Positions 15,517 through 24,297 of a stretch of 34,118 nt of DNA are shown here, in pieces. The stretch's first letter is position 1. Each line of letters opens with the position of its first letter. The stretch comes from an uncultured Clostridia bacterium (GTDB taxonomy: Bacteria > Bacillota > Clostridia > UBA1381): positions 1-34,118 of the forward strand of contig CAKSJF010000016.1 in the NCBI GenBank assembly GCA_934462945.1. The letters run 5' to 3'. The position numbers and the translations under genes are program-made. A model generated the notes under the pieces. It was not told the origin of the DNA and did not search any database. It was given only the letters and a program-made list of their open reading frames with translations.

Positions 15517-15532
15517 GCATTCTGCCCCTTTC

Positions 15533-16165
15533 CTATGCTCTGATCCAGCTTTCGTCCGAGGGATTATCCCGGAATTTTAAAAGCTTCTGCACATCCTCCG
15601 GCTTAATATATCCTTCCTTTGCAGCAACCTCTGCCACTGCGTCAAAATTACTCAGGCTGACGTTTTTCACATTTGCGCTCTCAAGCCGCTCCAGACCTTT
15701 TTTCATGCCATAGGTAAAAATACTTGCAATACCCAAAACCTCAGCGCCTGCCTCTCGCAGAACATTGACCACCTCTAAAACACTGCCGCCGGTGGAAATC
15801 AAATCCTCCACTACAACAACCTTTTCTCTGGGATTGAGCTTTCCCTCAATCTGATTGCCGCGTCCGTGATCCTTTGCGCCGGAACGAACATATCCCATCG
15901 GCAAACCTAAAAGGTGCGCAGTAATTGCCGCATGTGCAATTCCGGCTGTGCTTGTTCCCATCAGCACCTCACAATCCGGGTATTCCCGGCGGATGATTTC
16001 TGCCAAACCCTCCTCCACATGCGTCCGCACCTCCGGCGCGGTCAGAGTCAGACGGTTATCGCAGTAAACCGGACTTTTAATACCGCTTGCCCAGGTAAAC
16101 GGTTTTTCCGGACTTAAAAAGACTGCTCCGATTGATAATAAATCCTTTGCAATTTTCTGTTCCAT
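15533..16165 (-). CDS. pyrE: Orotate phosphoribosyltransferase PyrE
   Basis: PyrE transfers the phosphoribosyl group from PRPP to orotate to give OMP. The 210-residue protein shows the substrate region FTWASGIKSPVYCDNR (23-38) and the PRPP-binding loop VVVVEDLISTGGS (116-128), with the flexible loop around residues 95-110. The Shine-Dalgarno is AGGAGG, a few bases after the pyrF stop. Length and motifs are standard for the family. Confidence 0.96.
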   Translation of the reverse strand: MEQKIAKDLLSIGAVFLSPEKPFTWASGIKSPVYCDNRLTLTAPEVRTHVEEGLAEIIRREYPDCEVLMGTSTAGIAHAAITAHLLGLPMGYVRSGAKDHGRGNQIEGKLNPREKVVVVEDLISTGGSVLEVVNVLREAGAEVLGIASIFTYGMKKGLERLESANVKNVSLSNFDAVAEVAAKEGYIKPEDVQKLLKFRDNPSDESWIRA

Positions 16166-16178
16166 TCGCTTTTCCTCC

Positions 16179-16877
16179 TTAGCCTAAAAACTCTTTTACA
16201 CATCTTCTGTATGCTGCAACCGGATCGGCAGCAGCCGTGATCGGTCTGCCGACCACAATATAATCAGAACCTAATTCCTTTGCTTTCTCCGGGGTGGTAA
16301 CGCGTTTCTGATCGCCCACATCGCCGTCCGCAAAGCGGACACCCGGTGTGACAGTCAAAAAGGAATTTCCGCAGACAGATTTTACCTTGCCTGCCTCCAG
16401 CGGTGAACATACCACACCGTCTAAACCTGCTTTTTTTGCATTCTGTGCATAGTGCATCACAACCTTGTCAATCGGTTCTGGAATTAAAAGATCTCTGTGC
16501 ATATGCTCCTCGTCGGTTGAGGTCAGCTGCGTGACTGCGATTAAGAGCGGACGCGTGCCGTCCGGGCGCGTCAGTCCCTCCAAAGCCGCCTCCATCATCG
16601 GAATTGTTCCGGACGCATGCAGATTGCACATATCAACATCCAAAGAGGATAACACCGCCATCGACTTTTTCACCGTGTTCGGAATATCGTGCAGTTTTAA
16701 ATCTAAAAAGATTTTGTGACCGCGTTTTTTGATCTCGCGTACAATTGCAGGACCTGCTCCGTAAAAAAGCTCCATCCCGATCTTGACATACGGCTTTTCC
16801 TCCCGGAATAGGTCCAAAAAATCCATCACTTTCCGCTCTCCCGGGAAATCACATGCAATAATAACATCCTTGCTCAT
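16179..16877 (-). CDS. pyrF: Orotidine 5'-phosphate decarboxylase PyrF
   Basis: PyrF decarboxylates OMP to UMP, ending the pathway. The 232-residue TIM-barrel protein has the catalytic cluster LDLKLHDIPNT (58-68; D59, K61, D64), the phosphate-binding VVGRPI near the C-terminus and VTPGVR before it. Its ATG overlaps the pyrD stop in an ATGA arrangement, and AGGAGGAG precedes it. This is the short bacterial form of the enzyme and is complete. Confidence 0.96.
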   Translation of the reverse strand: MSKDVIIACDFPGERKVMDFLDLFREEKPYVKIGMELFYGAGPAIVREIKKRGHKIFLDLKLHDIPNTVKKSMAVLSSLDVDMCNLHASGTIPMMEAALEGLTRPDGTRPLLIAVTQLTSTDEEHMHRDLLIPEPIDKVVMHYAQNAKKAGLDGVVCSPLEAGKVKSVCGNSFLTVTPGVRFADGDVGDQKRVTTPEKAKELGSDYIVVGRPITAAADPVAAYRRCVKEFLG

Positions 16878-17785
16878 CTGTGCGCTCCTCCTATAATTTC
16901 ACTTAAATTTTTAATTCCGTAATTCTCCATCACCTGCGGCAGTTCCTCTATGATGTCGCGGCAGGCATAGGGATTGACTAAATTCGCCGCGCCGACCTCA
17001 ACCGCTGTCGCACCGGCAAGCATCATCTCAATAACATCCTCCGCACTGCACACACCGCCCATTCCGATGATCGGAACAGACACTGCCTCATAGACCTGAT
17101 ACACCATCCGAACCGCTACCGGGAAGATAGCGCTCCCGGAAAAGCCGCCCATTTTATTAGCAATCACCGGCTTTTTGCTCTTTAAATCAATCCGCATTCC
17201 CATCAGCGTGTTAATAAGACTGATTCCGTCTGCACCGGCATCCTCGCATGCCTTTGCAATTGATACAATATCGGTCACATTCGGACTTAATTTCATGTAA
17301 ACCGGCTTTTTGGTCACTGCTTTTACTGCCCTGGTAACCGCTGCCGCCTCCTTGGGATCTGTGCCAAAGCTCATACCGCCGTTATGCACATTCGGACAGC
17401 TGATATTTACTTCTAAAATTCCAACCTGCTCCTCCCGGTCAAGCTTCGCACAGCAATCTGCATATTCATCTAATGAAAATCCGCTGACATTTGCAATCAC
17501 CGGCTTGTGAAAGCATTTGGAAAGCTTGGGGAGTTCCTCGGAAATCACTTTCTCTACCCCCGGATTCTGCAATCCGACCGAATTAATCAGTCCTCCGGTG
17601 CACTCGGCAATCCGCGGTGTCGGATTGCCAAAGCGCGGCTCTTTCGTTGTCCCCTTAAAGGAGAACGAACCCAGCATATTAATATCGTAAAGTTCTGCAA
17701 ACTCATATCCAAATCCGAATGTTCCGCTTGCCGGAATCACCGGATTGGAAAGGGTGAGTCCGCTTAAAGTTACTTCGCATCCCAC
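16874..17785 (-). CDS. pyrD: Dihydroorotate dehydrogenase B (NAD+), catalytic subunit PyrD
   Basis: This is a class 1B enzyme that oxidises dihydroorotate to orotate with FMN. Electrons pass to NAD+ through PyrK, encoded immediately upstream. The 303-residue barrel has the active-site segment EVNISCPN with catalytic C130, NSVGLQNPG near 68-76 and the FMN-phosphate region IGMGGV. Class 1B is indicated by the catalytic cysteine, the partner pyrK and the lack of an N-terminal membrane helix. The start is a GTG at 17785 inside the end of pyrK (16-base overlap). Confidence 0.95.
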   Translation of the reverse strand: MGCEVTLSGLTLSNPVIPASGTFGFGYEFAELYDINMLGSFSFKGTTKEPRFGNPTPRIAECTGGLINSVGLQNPGVEKVISEELPKLSKCFHKPVIANVSGFSLDEYADCCAKLDREEQVGILEVNISCPNVHNGGMSFGTDPKEAAAVTRAVKAVTKKPVYMKLSPNVTDIVSIAKACEDAGADGISLINTLMGMRIDLKSKKPVIANKMGGFSGSAIFPVAVRMVYQVYEAVSVPIIGMGGVCSAEDVIEMMLAGATAVEVGAANLVNPYACRDIIEELPQVMENYGIKNLSEIIGGAHR

Positions 17786-18513
17786 AGAATTTCCCCCCTT
17801 TCCAGAACCGGTCCGTCCTTACAGATTCGTTTATTTCCATAAAGCGTTTTGCAGCTGCATCCCATGCATGCTCCAAAGCCGCACCCCATCCGTTCCTCAA
17901 AACTGAATTGTCCGTCTAATTCGCTTGTTTCATAAACGGCACGAAGCATTGGGAGAGGTCCGCAGCAGCAAAGCGAATCTCCCTCCGGAATATCTGAAAG
18001 AACATCTGTCACAAAACCCTTTGTTCCAATCGAACCGTCTGCCGTTGCCACCTCTGTCCGAATCCCCAGCTTTTGAAATTCTTCAATATAAAAGCTTTCC
18101 TCGCGCCGGTTAAAGCCTAACACGGCAATCGGCTCTTTGCCTGCCTGAATCAGACATTTTGCAAGGTAATACATCGGCGGAACACCAATGCCGCCGCCAA
18201 TTAAAACCGGGTGCTGTCCGCACTTTTCCACGGAAAATCCGTTTCCTAAGCCGGTGAGAACATCCAGTGTTTTCCCTTTTGGATAGCCTGCCATGGCTTC
18301 TGTACCCTTGCCGACCGTCTTATAAAGGATGGTGATTTCACCATCTTCCAGATCGCACACCGAAATCGGACGGCGCAGATAAAATCCGTCTAACAAAAGA
18401 TTAATAAATTGTCCCGGTGCGGTAATGGCAGAGGTATCTCCCAAAAGCTTCATCCGATAAATTTTTTCCGCAATCTGCTGATTTTCTAAAATCGTGTAGA
18501 TTCCCTGTTTCAA
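17770..18513 (-). CDS. pyrK: Dihydroorotate dehydrogenase B, electron transfer subunit PyrK
   Basis: PyrK is the FAD and [2Fe-2S] subunit that carries electrons from PyrD to NAD+. The 247-residue product has an FAD domain (FYLRRPISVCD near 44-54), the NAD-binding region starting GGGIGVPP (107-114), and a C-terminal iron-sulphur site with C211, C216, C219 and C231. The start is a TTG at 18513 that overlaps the pyrC stop (TTGA). AAAGGAG lies 7 bases upstream, inside pyrC. Confidence 0.95.
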   Translation of the reverse strand: MKQGIYTILENQQIAEKIYRMKLLGDTSAITAPGQFINLLLDGFYLRRPISVCDLEDGEITILYKTVGKGTEAMAGYPKGKTLDVLTGLGNGFSVEKCGQHPVLIGGGIGVPPMYYLAKCLIQAGKEPIAVLGFNRREESFYIEEFQKLGIRTEVATADGSIGTKGFVTDVLSDIPEGDSLCCCGPLPMLRAVYETSELDGQFSFEERMGCGFGACMGCSCKTLYGNKRICKDGPVLERGEILWDAK

Positions 18514-19775
18514 ATCGTTTCTCCTTTCCTCCAGACCATCCGTCCGTCTGCAACCGTTGCAAGGCAGACACCAAATGCCTTTCTCCCGGAAAAGGGCGTA
18601 CTTCTGCCCTGGGAGAAGAACTCGTCTGTGTTTATCTTATATTCTGTATCTAAATCATAAATCGTGATATTTGTACGCTTTCCGACCGCAAAGTCCTGCC
18701 CTAACCCAAACCGTCGGTTTGGGTTCTCGTGCATCAGCTGCACAAGCCGTTCCATCGGCAGAATACCGGGACGCACTAATTCGGTATACAGCATTGGGAA
18801 TGCCGTCTCCAATCCGACAATGCCCATGGCGCTTTTTTCTAAGCCGCGGCTTTTTTCCTCCGCGGAATGCGGTGCATGATCGGTTGCGATCATATCAATT
18901 GTTCCGTCCAAAACACCGGCAATCAGCGCCTGCTGATCCTCCTTTGACCGTAGGGGCGGATTCATTTTAAAACGTCCGTCCTCGCATAAATCGTCCTCAC
19001 ATAAAATCAGATAATGCGGCGCTGTCTCGCAGGTGACATCCACCCCCGCATCCTTTGCCCGGCGGATCAGCTCCACACTTTCTTTTGTAGAAATGTGGCA
19101 GACATGATAGGCACAGCCGGTTTCCTTTGCAAGCCGCAAATCACGCGCAATCTGCCGCCACTCGCTCTCGGAGGAAATGCCGCGGTGTCCGTGTTCCTTT
19201 GCATACCGTCCGGCATGGATATAACCCCCAAAAAGGAGTGCGTTATCCTCACAATGCGCCGCTATGATTTTTCCGCATTTTTTTGCCTGCTCCATAGCAG
19301 AACGCATCATGCTTTCCGACTGCACACCCCGGCCGTCATCCGAAAAGGCAACAACCGATTCCGCTAATGCCTGAAAATCCGAAAGCTCCTTGCCCTGCTC
19401 TCCCTTGGTGATTGTTCCGTAGGGAAAGACCGGAATGTACGCATCCCTCCGGATTGCAGAAAGCTGCGGCTCTAAATGCTCTAAGGAATCCGGTGCAGGA
19501 GAGAGATTCGGCATGGTGCAGACAGCGGTATAACCGCCGTGTGCCGCCGCTTTCGACCCGGTTTTGATCGTTTCCTTATAGGAAAATCCAGGCTCTCTGA
19601 AATGCACATGTACATCAATCAAACCGGGCAGGATTACCGCGCCGGAAAAATCGAGCGTTTCCGCTCCGGTCGCATCCTGAACACTCTCACAGATCACACC
19701 GTCCTCTAAAAAGAGCGGTTCTTCGCAGAATCGGTTGTTCTTCCAGACTCTTGCGCCTGTTATTATTTGTTTCAT
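18510..19775 (-). CDS. pyrC: Dihydroorotase PyrC
   Basis: PyrC cyclises carbamoyl aspartate to dihydroorotate. The 421-residue type I dihydroorotase (amidohydrolase fold) has the metal motif DVHVHFREPG with H56 and H58, further ligands in AAHCEDN and YHVCHIST, and the late catalytic segment MIATDHAPHSAEEK. The ATG at 19775 is preferred to an upstream one at 19799, because it is 1 base after the carB stop and the family motif MKQIITGARVW begins there. It sits between carB and pyrK. Confidence 0.95.
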   Translation of the reverse strand: MKQIITGARVWKNNRFCEEPLFLEDGVICESVQDATGAETLDFSGAVILPGLIDVHVHFREPGFSYKETIKTGSKAAAHGGYTAVCTMPNLSPAPDSLEHLEPQLSAIRRDAYIPVFPYGTITKGEQGKELSDFQALAESVVAFSDDGRGVQSESMMRSAMEQAKKCGKIIAAHCEDNALLFGGYIHAGRYAKEHGHRGISSESEWRQIARDLRLAKETGCAYHVCHISTKESVELIRRAKDAGVDVTCETAPHYLILCEDDLCEDGRFKMNPPLRSKEDQQALIAGVLDGTIDMIATDHAPHSAEEKSRGLEKSAMGIVGLETAFPMLYTELVRPGILPMERLVQLMHENPNRRFGLGQDFAVGKRTNITIYDLDTEYKINTDEFFSQGRSTPFSGRKAFGVCLATVADGRMVWRKGETI

Positions 19776-19776
19776 A

Positions 19777-22700
19777 TTACCTGATATCCTCCACTGCAAT
19801 CACTTCTGTCTCATTCGGGGTATAACCCTTTTCCATCACGCTGACCAGTGCGCCGGCAGTATCTAAGGAGGTCAGGAGCGAAACCGAGCATTCCGCCGCC
19901 GTTCTTCTGATCTGGAATCCGTCACTGTGATCGTTATTGCCCTTTTTCGGAATATCAATCATCAGATCCAACATACCGCTCCGGATCACATCCTGCACAT
20001 TCGGCACACCTTCGGAAATCTTTTTGGAACGCTGCACCCGGATACCGTTTTTCTCTAAGAAATCCGCCGTTCCGGAAGTTGCGATAAATTTGCAGTGCAT
20101 TGCCGCCATCCGCTTTGCCAGGGGCAGGAATGCCTCCTTATCCCGGTCGCAGACGGTAACTAAAATATTTGCGCCCGGCTCCGGAATCGTTGTTCCGGCA
20201 GCGGTAAAGCCTTTATAAAGCGCCTGCATAAAGTCATGTCCGACTCCTAAAACCTCTCCTGTCGAGCGCATTTCCGGTCCTAAGCTGACCTCCACACGCG
20301 GCAGCTTTTCAGTGGAGAATACCGGTACTTTGACTGCGATTGTATTGGTCTTTTCTGCAATGCCGGTCTGATACCCCATATCGCGGAGTTTTTCTCCGAG
20401 CATAATCCGTGTTGCAATATCAATGACCGGTACATTCGTCACCTTTGTGATGTACGGAACTGTCCGGCTGGAACGCGGATTTACTTCGATAATATAAAGC
20501 TCGTCACGGTATTCAATAAACTGAATATTGATCATTCCGATAACCTTTAATTCCAAAGCGATCCGATAGGTGACATCCTTGATTTTCTCAATGATATGCT
20601 CCGGCACATGCTGCGGCGGATAGATGGAGATGGAATCTCCCGAATGCACACCGGCGCGCTCCAAATGCTCCATGACACCCGGAATCAAGACATCCTCGCC
20701 ATCGCAGATCGCATCCACCTCTAATTCTCTGCCGCCCAGATAGCGGTCGATCAGAACCGGATTTTTGTGATCCTTATGGAATGCGTCGGTTAAATAGCGG
20801 ACAAGCTCCGGTTCGCTTGCCGTAATTTCCATGCCCTGACCGCCCAAAACATAGGATGGGCGAACCAAAAGCGGATATTCCAGGCGTGCCGCCTCGCGTA
20901 CACCTTCCTCCACCGACCAAACAGCCTTTCCTTTCGGGCGCTTGATCTGCAATTCCTCCAGCAGTTCATCAAACTTCTCCCGATCCTCTGCCTCATCTAT
21001 ATATTTCGGCTGTGTTCCCAAAATCGGAACATTTTTCTCGGCTAAAAAGTTTGCAAGCTTAATTGCCGTTTGTCCTCCGAACTGCAAAATCACGCCGTCC
21101 GGCTTTTCCAGCTCAATAATATTATAAACATCTTCCTCGGTCAGCGGTTCAAAATAAAGCTTGTCCGAAGTGTCGAAATCGGTGCTGACCGTTTCCGGGT
21201 TATTATTCACAATAATTGTTTCAATGCCTGCCTGCTTTAAGGAAAATACGCTATGCACACTGCAATAGTCAAACTCAATTCCCTGTCCGATCCGGATTGG
21301 TCCGGAACCAATTACAATCACCTTTTTCCGGTCTGATGGTGTTGCCTCATTTTCCTGATCGTAGGTGGAATAATAATAAGGAGAAACCGCCTCAAACTCT
21401 CCGGCGCAGGTATCTACCATTTTATAAACCGGAAGAATCCCCCATGCTTTACGCTTTTCTAAAATCTCATCTGCACCGCAGCCCATCAAAAGCGCCATGC
21501 CCTTATCTGAAAAGCCCATCTTTTTATAGCGGCGCATCTGTTCCTCTGTGATTTCGGAAAGCGGAATTTCCTTTAAGGCTTCTTCTGCGTCCACAATATT
21601 TTTGATTTTCTCTAAGAAGAACATATCCATGCCGGTCAATTCGGAAATTTTTTCTAACCGGTAATTCCGGCGAATCAGCTCTGCCAAGTCGAACAAACGC
21701 TCATCATCCGGCACAATCACACGTTCGCGCAGTTCCATACTGGTGCGGTTTTTCGAGCTTTCGCGCTCTAAGTTATACTGTCCGATTTCAAGCGAACGCA
21801 CACCCTTTAAAAGCGATGCCTCCAGGCTGTTTCCAATCGCCATCACCTCACCGGTTGCCATCATTTTAGTCCCCAGGCTGCGCTTTGCACCAAAGAATTT
21901 ATCAAACGGCCATTTCGGAATTTTCGTTACCACATAGTCAAGCGCCGGCTCAAAGCATGCATAGGTTTTTCCGGTAACCGCGTTTACAATTTCATCCAGG
22001 GAGTACCCCAAAGCAATTTTTGCACTAATCCGGGCAATCGGATAGCCGGTGGCTTTGGATGCCAATGCCGAGGAACGGCTCACACGCGGATTAATTTCAA
22101 TGACCGCATACTCAAAGCTATTCGGATTCAAAGCAAACTGCACATTGCAGCCGCCCTTAATTTCAATCGAATTAATAATATCAATTGCCGCTTTCCGGAG
22201 CATTTGATATTCCTTATCTGCTAAGGTCAGCGCCGGAGCAACCACGATCGAATCTCCGGTATGTACCCCGACCGGATCGATATTTTCCATGCTGCAAACG
22301 GTGATACAGCTGCCCTTTGCATCCCGGATGACTTCAAATTCAATTTCCTTCCAACCCTTAATGGATTTTTCCAAAAGCACCTGACCCACACGGCTTAAGT
22401 GCAGTCCCTGGGAAAGAATTTCCACTAACTGCGCCTCATCCTCGGCAATACCGCCGCCTGTTCCGCCAAGCGTGTATGCCGGGCGCACAATCACCGGGTA
22501 ACCGATGGATTTTGCAAAGGCGATACCAGATTCCACATCTGTCACAATTTCACTCGGTGCAATCGGCTGATTGGTTCTCTGCATTAATTCTTTAAAGCTT
22601 TCCCGATCCTCGCCCTCTTTAATGGACGCAATGGATGTTCCAATTACCTTGATATTGTACCGGTCTAAAATCCCTCGGTCGTAAAGCTCACAGGTCATAT

Positions 22701-22989
22701 TCAAACCGGTTTGTCCGCCCATGCCTGCAATGATGCTGTCCGGACGTTCCTTTTCAATAATTTTTTCCAAATATTCAATCGTCAGCGGTTCGATATAGGT
22801 TCTGGTTGCCATGCCGCGATCGGTCATAATCGTTGCCGGGTTGGAATTGACCAGAATGACCTCAATCCCCTCCTCCCGAATTGCCTGGCAGGCCTGCGTT
22901 CCGGAATAATCAAATTCCGCCGCCTGACCAATGACAATCGGACCGGAGCCGATGACTAAAACTTTTTTGATGGATGTATCTAATGGCAT
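19777..22989 (-). CDS. carB: Carbamoyl-phosphate synthase large subunit CarB
   Basis: CarB makes carbamoyl phosphate from bicarbonate, ammonia delivered by CarA and two ATP. The 1070-residue product shows the duplicated structure: the first half opens with VLVIGSGPIVIGQAAEFDYS and the second half (near residue 550) with VIVIGSGPIRIGQGIEFDY. Each half has an ATP-grasp domain with GGTGGG or GGQGM loops, followed by an MGS-like regulatory domain at the C-terminus (about 935-1070), where UMP or ornithine effects are exerted in relatives. AGGAGGG before its ATG overlaps the carA stop codon, so synthesis of the two subunits is likely coupled. Size and domains are complete. Confidence 0.97.
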   Translation of the reverse strand: MPLDTSIKKVLVIGSGPIVIGQAAEFDYSGTQACQAIREEGIEVILVNSNPATIMTDRGMATRTYIEPLTIEYLEKIIEKERPDSIIAGMGGQTGLNMTCELYDRGILDRYNIKVIGTSIASIKEGEDRESFKELMQRTNQPIAPSEIVTDVESGIAFAKSIGYPVIVRPAYTLGGTGGGIAEDEAQLVEILSQGLHLSRVGQVLLEKSIKGWKEIEFEVIRDAKGSCITVCSMENIDPVGVHTGDSIVVAPALTLADKEYQMLRKAAIDIINSIEIKGGCNVQFALNPNSFEYAVIEINPRVSRSSALASKATGYPIARISAKIALGYSLDEIVNAVTGKTYACFEPALDYVVTKIPKWPFDKFFGAKRSLGTKMMATGEVMAIGNSLEASLLKGVRSLEIGQYNLERESSKNRTSMELRERVIVPDDERLFDLAELIRRNYRLEKISELTGMDMFFLEKIKNIVDAEEALKEIPLSEITEEQMRRYKKMGFSDKGMALLMGCGADEILEKRKAWGILPVYKMVDTCAGEFEAVSPYYYSTYDQENEATPSDRKKVIVIGSGPIRIGQGIEFDYCSVHSVFSLKQAGIETIIVNNNPETVSTDFDTSDKLYFEPLTEEDVYNIIELEKPDGVILQFGGQTAIKLANFLAEKNVPILGTQPKYIDEAEDREKFDELLEELQIKRPKGKAVWSVEEGVREAARLEYPLLVRPSYVLGGQGMEITASEPELVRYLTDAFHKDHKNPVLIDRYLGGRELEVDAICDGEDVLIPGVMEHLERAGVHSGDSISIYPPQHVPEHIIEKIKDVTYRIALELKVIGMINIQFIEYRDELYIIEVNPRSSRTVPYITKVTNVPVIDIATRIMLGEKLRDMGYQTGIAEKTNTIAVKVPVFSTEKLPRVEVSLGPEMRSTGEVLGVGHDFMQALYKGFTAAGTTIPEPGANILVTVCDRDKEAFLPLAKRMAAMHCKFIATSGTADFLEKNGIRVQRSKKISEGVPNVQDVIRSGMLDLMIDIPKKGNNDHSDGFQIRRTAAECSVSLLTSLDTAGALVSVMEKGYTPNETEVIAVEDIR

Positions 22990-23000
22990 TTTTGTCCCTC

Positions 23001-24056
23001 CTATTTCTCACACAAGCTTAAAAACCGATCAAAGATAAACCCGGTATCCAAAGGTCCGGGGCACGCCTCCGGGTGGAACTGCACGCTCGCAACCGGCAGC
23101 GTTTTATGTGCAATTCCCTCACAGGTTTTATCGTTGACATTCACAAAGGTTTCCTCCACCTCATCCGGCAGATCGGATACAATATAGTTATGGTTCTGCG
23201 AGGTGATAAACACCTTTTGGGTGGCACGGTCCAAAACCGGCTGATTGCCGCCGTGGTGTCCGAATTTTAATTTTTTCGTTTTTGCCCCCAAGGCAAGTCC
23301 GATAATCTGATGTCCCATGCAGATTCCGCAAACAGGAACTTTTCCGATCAAAGCTTTGACCGTATCCACTGTTCCCGGTGCATCCTCCGGGTCGCCCGGA
23401 CCGTTTGACAAAAAGACTAAATCCGGCTGAATGCTCAAAATTTCTTCCGCGCTGACCGTTGCCGGGAATACTGAGATCCGGCAATCGCGCTCCTCTAAGC
23501 TTCTTAAAATTCCCTCTTTTGCACCCATATCGATAAAGGCAACGTGGCGCGTACCCTTGCGGTTCATCTGATAGGCTTCCTTGGTGGTGGTTCTTAAAAT
23601 GACATCCTTGTTATCAAGCGCGCAAATTTTTTTGCGGACTTCTTCCTCCGAAAGCTCCTCTGCTGTGATGATTCCTCGCATCACGCCGTGGTTTCTTAAA
23701 ATTTTTGTAAGCGCACGCGTGTCAATCCCCTCTAAGCCGACCACACCCTGCTGCTTTAAAAACGCGTCCAGGGTCATTTCGTTTCGGAAATTGGAGGGGC
23801 AATCACACTTTTCCCGGACAACAAATGCGGTCAGATTCGCCCGGTCTGCCTCCATATCCTCTAAATTGATTCCGTAGTTTCCAATGAGCGGAAATGTCAT
23901 CACCACAATCTGCCCTGCATAGGACGGATCGGTCAGCGTTTCCTGATAGCCGGTCATGCCGGTGGTAAAGACAACCTCGCCGACCGCTTCTTTCTTTGCT
24001 CCGAACAGGCTGCCGCAAAAAACTGCGCCGTTTTCTAAAATGAGTCTTGCTTTCAT
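23001..24056 (-). CDS. carA: Carbamoyl-phosphate synthase small (glutaminase) subunit CarA
   Basis: CarA hydrolyses glutamine and channels ammonia to CarB. The 351-residue protein has the N-terminal CPSase domain (TTGMTGYQETLTDPSY at 31-46) and a class I glutamine amidotransferase domain with nucleophile C246 in GICMGHQ and the H328/E330 pair in FHPEA. It is the first large gene of the pyr operon. The ATG at 24056 is preceded by a weak GAAGGGCG and, 25 bases further up, by a strong terminator that must be bypassed for expression. A single carA-carB pair inside the pyr operon suggests regulation mainly by pyrimidines. Confidence 0.96.
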   Translation of the reverse strand: MKARLILENGAVFCGSLFGAKKEAVGEVVFTTGMTGYQETLTDPSYAGQIVVMTFPLIGNYGINLEDMEADRANLTAFVVREKCDCPSNFRNEMTLDAFLKQQGVVGLEGIDTRALTKILRNHGVMRGIITAEELSEEEVRKKICALDNKDVILRTTTKEAYQMNRKGTRHVAFIDMGAKEGILRSLEERDCRISVFPATVSAEEILSIQPDLVFLSNGPGDPEDAPGTVDTVKALIGKVPVCGICMGHQIIGLALGAKTKKLKFGHHGGNQPVLDRATQKVFITSQNHNYIVSDLPDEVEETFVNVNDKTCEGIAHKTLPVASVQFHPEACPGPLDTGFIFDRFLSLCEK

Positions 24057-24081
24057 GCTCTTTCGCCCTTCTTTCCCTGAT

Positions 24082-24125
24082 TAAAAGAAAAGTGACAACA
24101 GGAAATAACTTTCCCATTGTCACTT
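24082..24125 (-). terminator. pyr operon attenuator (intrinsic terminator in the leader)
   Basis: On the minus strand a 16-bp stem (arms 24125-24110 and 24105-24090, with two adjacent G-U pairs) closes a GTTA loop and is followed by a U-rich tail. It lies between the pyr promoter and carA, so it should end most transcripts unless prevented. Its 5' arm begins 5 bases after the stop codon of a small U-rich leader ORF. The direct repeat GTGACAATG occurs twice, and the upstream copy overlaps that stop. This would let a ribosome at the stop block the hairpin. Confidence 0.75.
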
Positions 24126-24130
24126 CATTG

Positions 24131-24199
24131 TCACAAAATGAAAAAACAAAAAAGAGAGAGAACAAAGACTGCGCCGGATTGTATTTTCAACTTTGGCAT
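24131..24199 (-). CDS. Putative pyr leader peptide (22 codons, U-rich)
   Basis: This small ORF encodes MPKLKIQSGAVFVLSLFCFF followed by I-L and a TGA. It has a good Shine-Dalgarno AGAGGAG (24213-24207) 7 bases before its ATG and lies about 25 bases after the predicted transcription start. In the last 12 codons 25 of 36 bases are T, which puts a long U-rich tract in the RNA. The stop is 5 bases before the terminator stem. This fits UTP-sensitive attenuation: when UTP is low, RNA polymerase stalls in the U-rich stretch, the ribosome catches up to the stop and covers the terminator's 5' arm. The mechanism is known for enteric pyrBI and pyrE. Its use here is inferred. It could instead be a chance ORF in a leader controlled otherwise. 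Confidence 0.6.
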   Translation of the reverse strand: MPKLKIQSGAVFVLSLFCFFIL

Positions 24200-24230
24200 G
24201 GTTCTGCTCCTCTCGTGTTTTCTTCAGTAT

Positions 24231-24260
24231 ATTATAACACGAAAAAGCCGCGCTTGTCAA
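24231..24260 (-). promoter_or_regulatory. pyr operon sigma-A promoter
   Basis: On the minus strand, consensus TTGACA (plus 24255-24260), an 18-bp spacer and consensus TATAAT (plus 24231-24236). The boxes are perfect, so initiation should be strong and control should come later, at the leader. It lies about 40 bases after the ymxH stop, with no clear terminator in between. Confidence 0.8.
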
Positions 24261-24297
24261 TCCCCCATTTACAATTTTTACATTATGACAAAATAAT

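Noticed and set aside
24200..24220. Possible PyrR-binding loop in the pyr leader
   Set aside because: The hexamer GAGAGG is present (24214-24209 on the minus strand), but the preceding UCC and the flanking stem of the PyrR site are not recognisable. The bases are better explained as the Shine-Dalgarno of the leader ORF. A covariance search should still be done.
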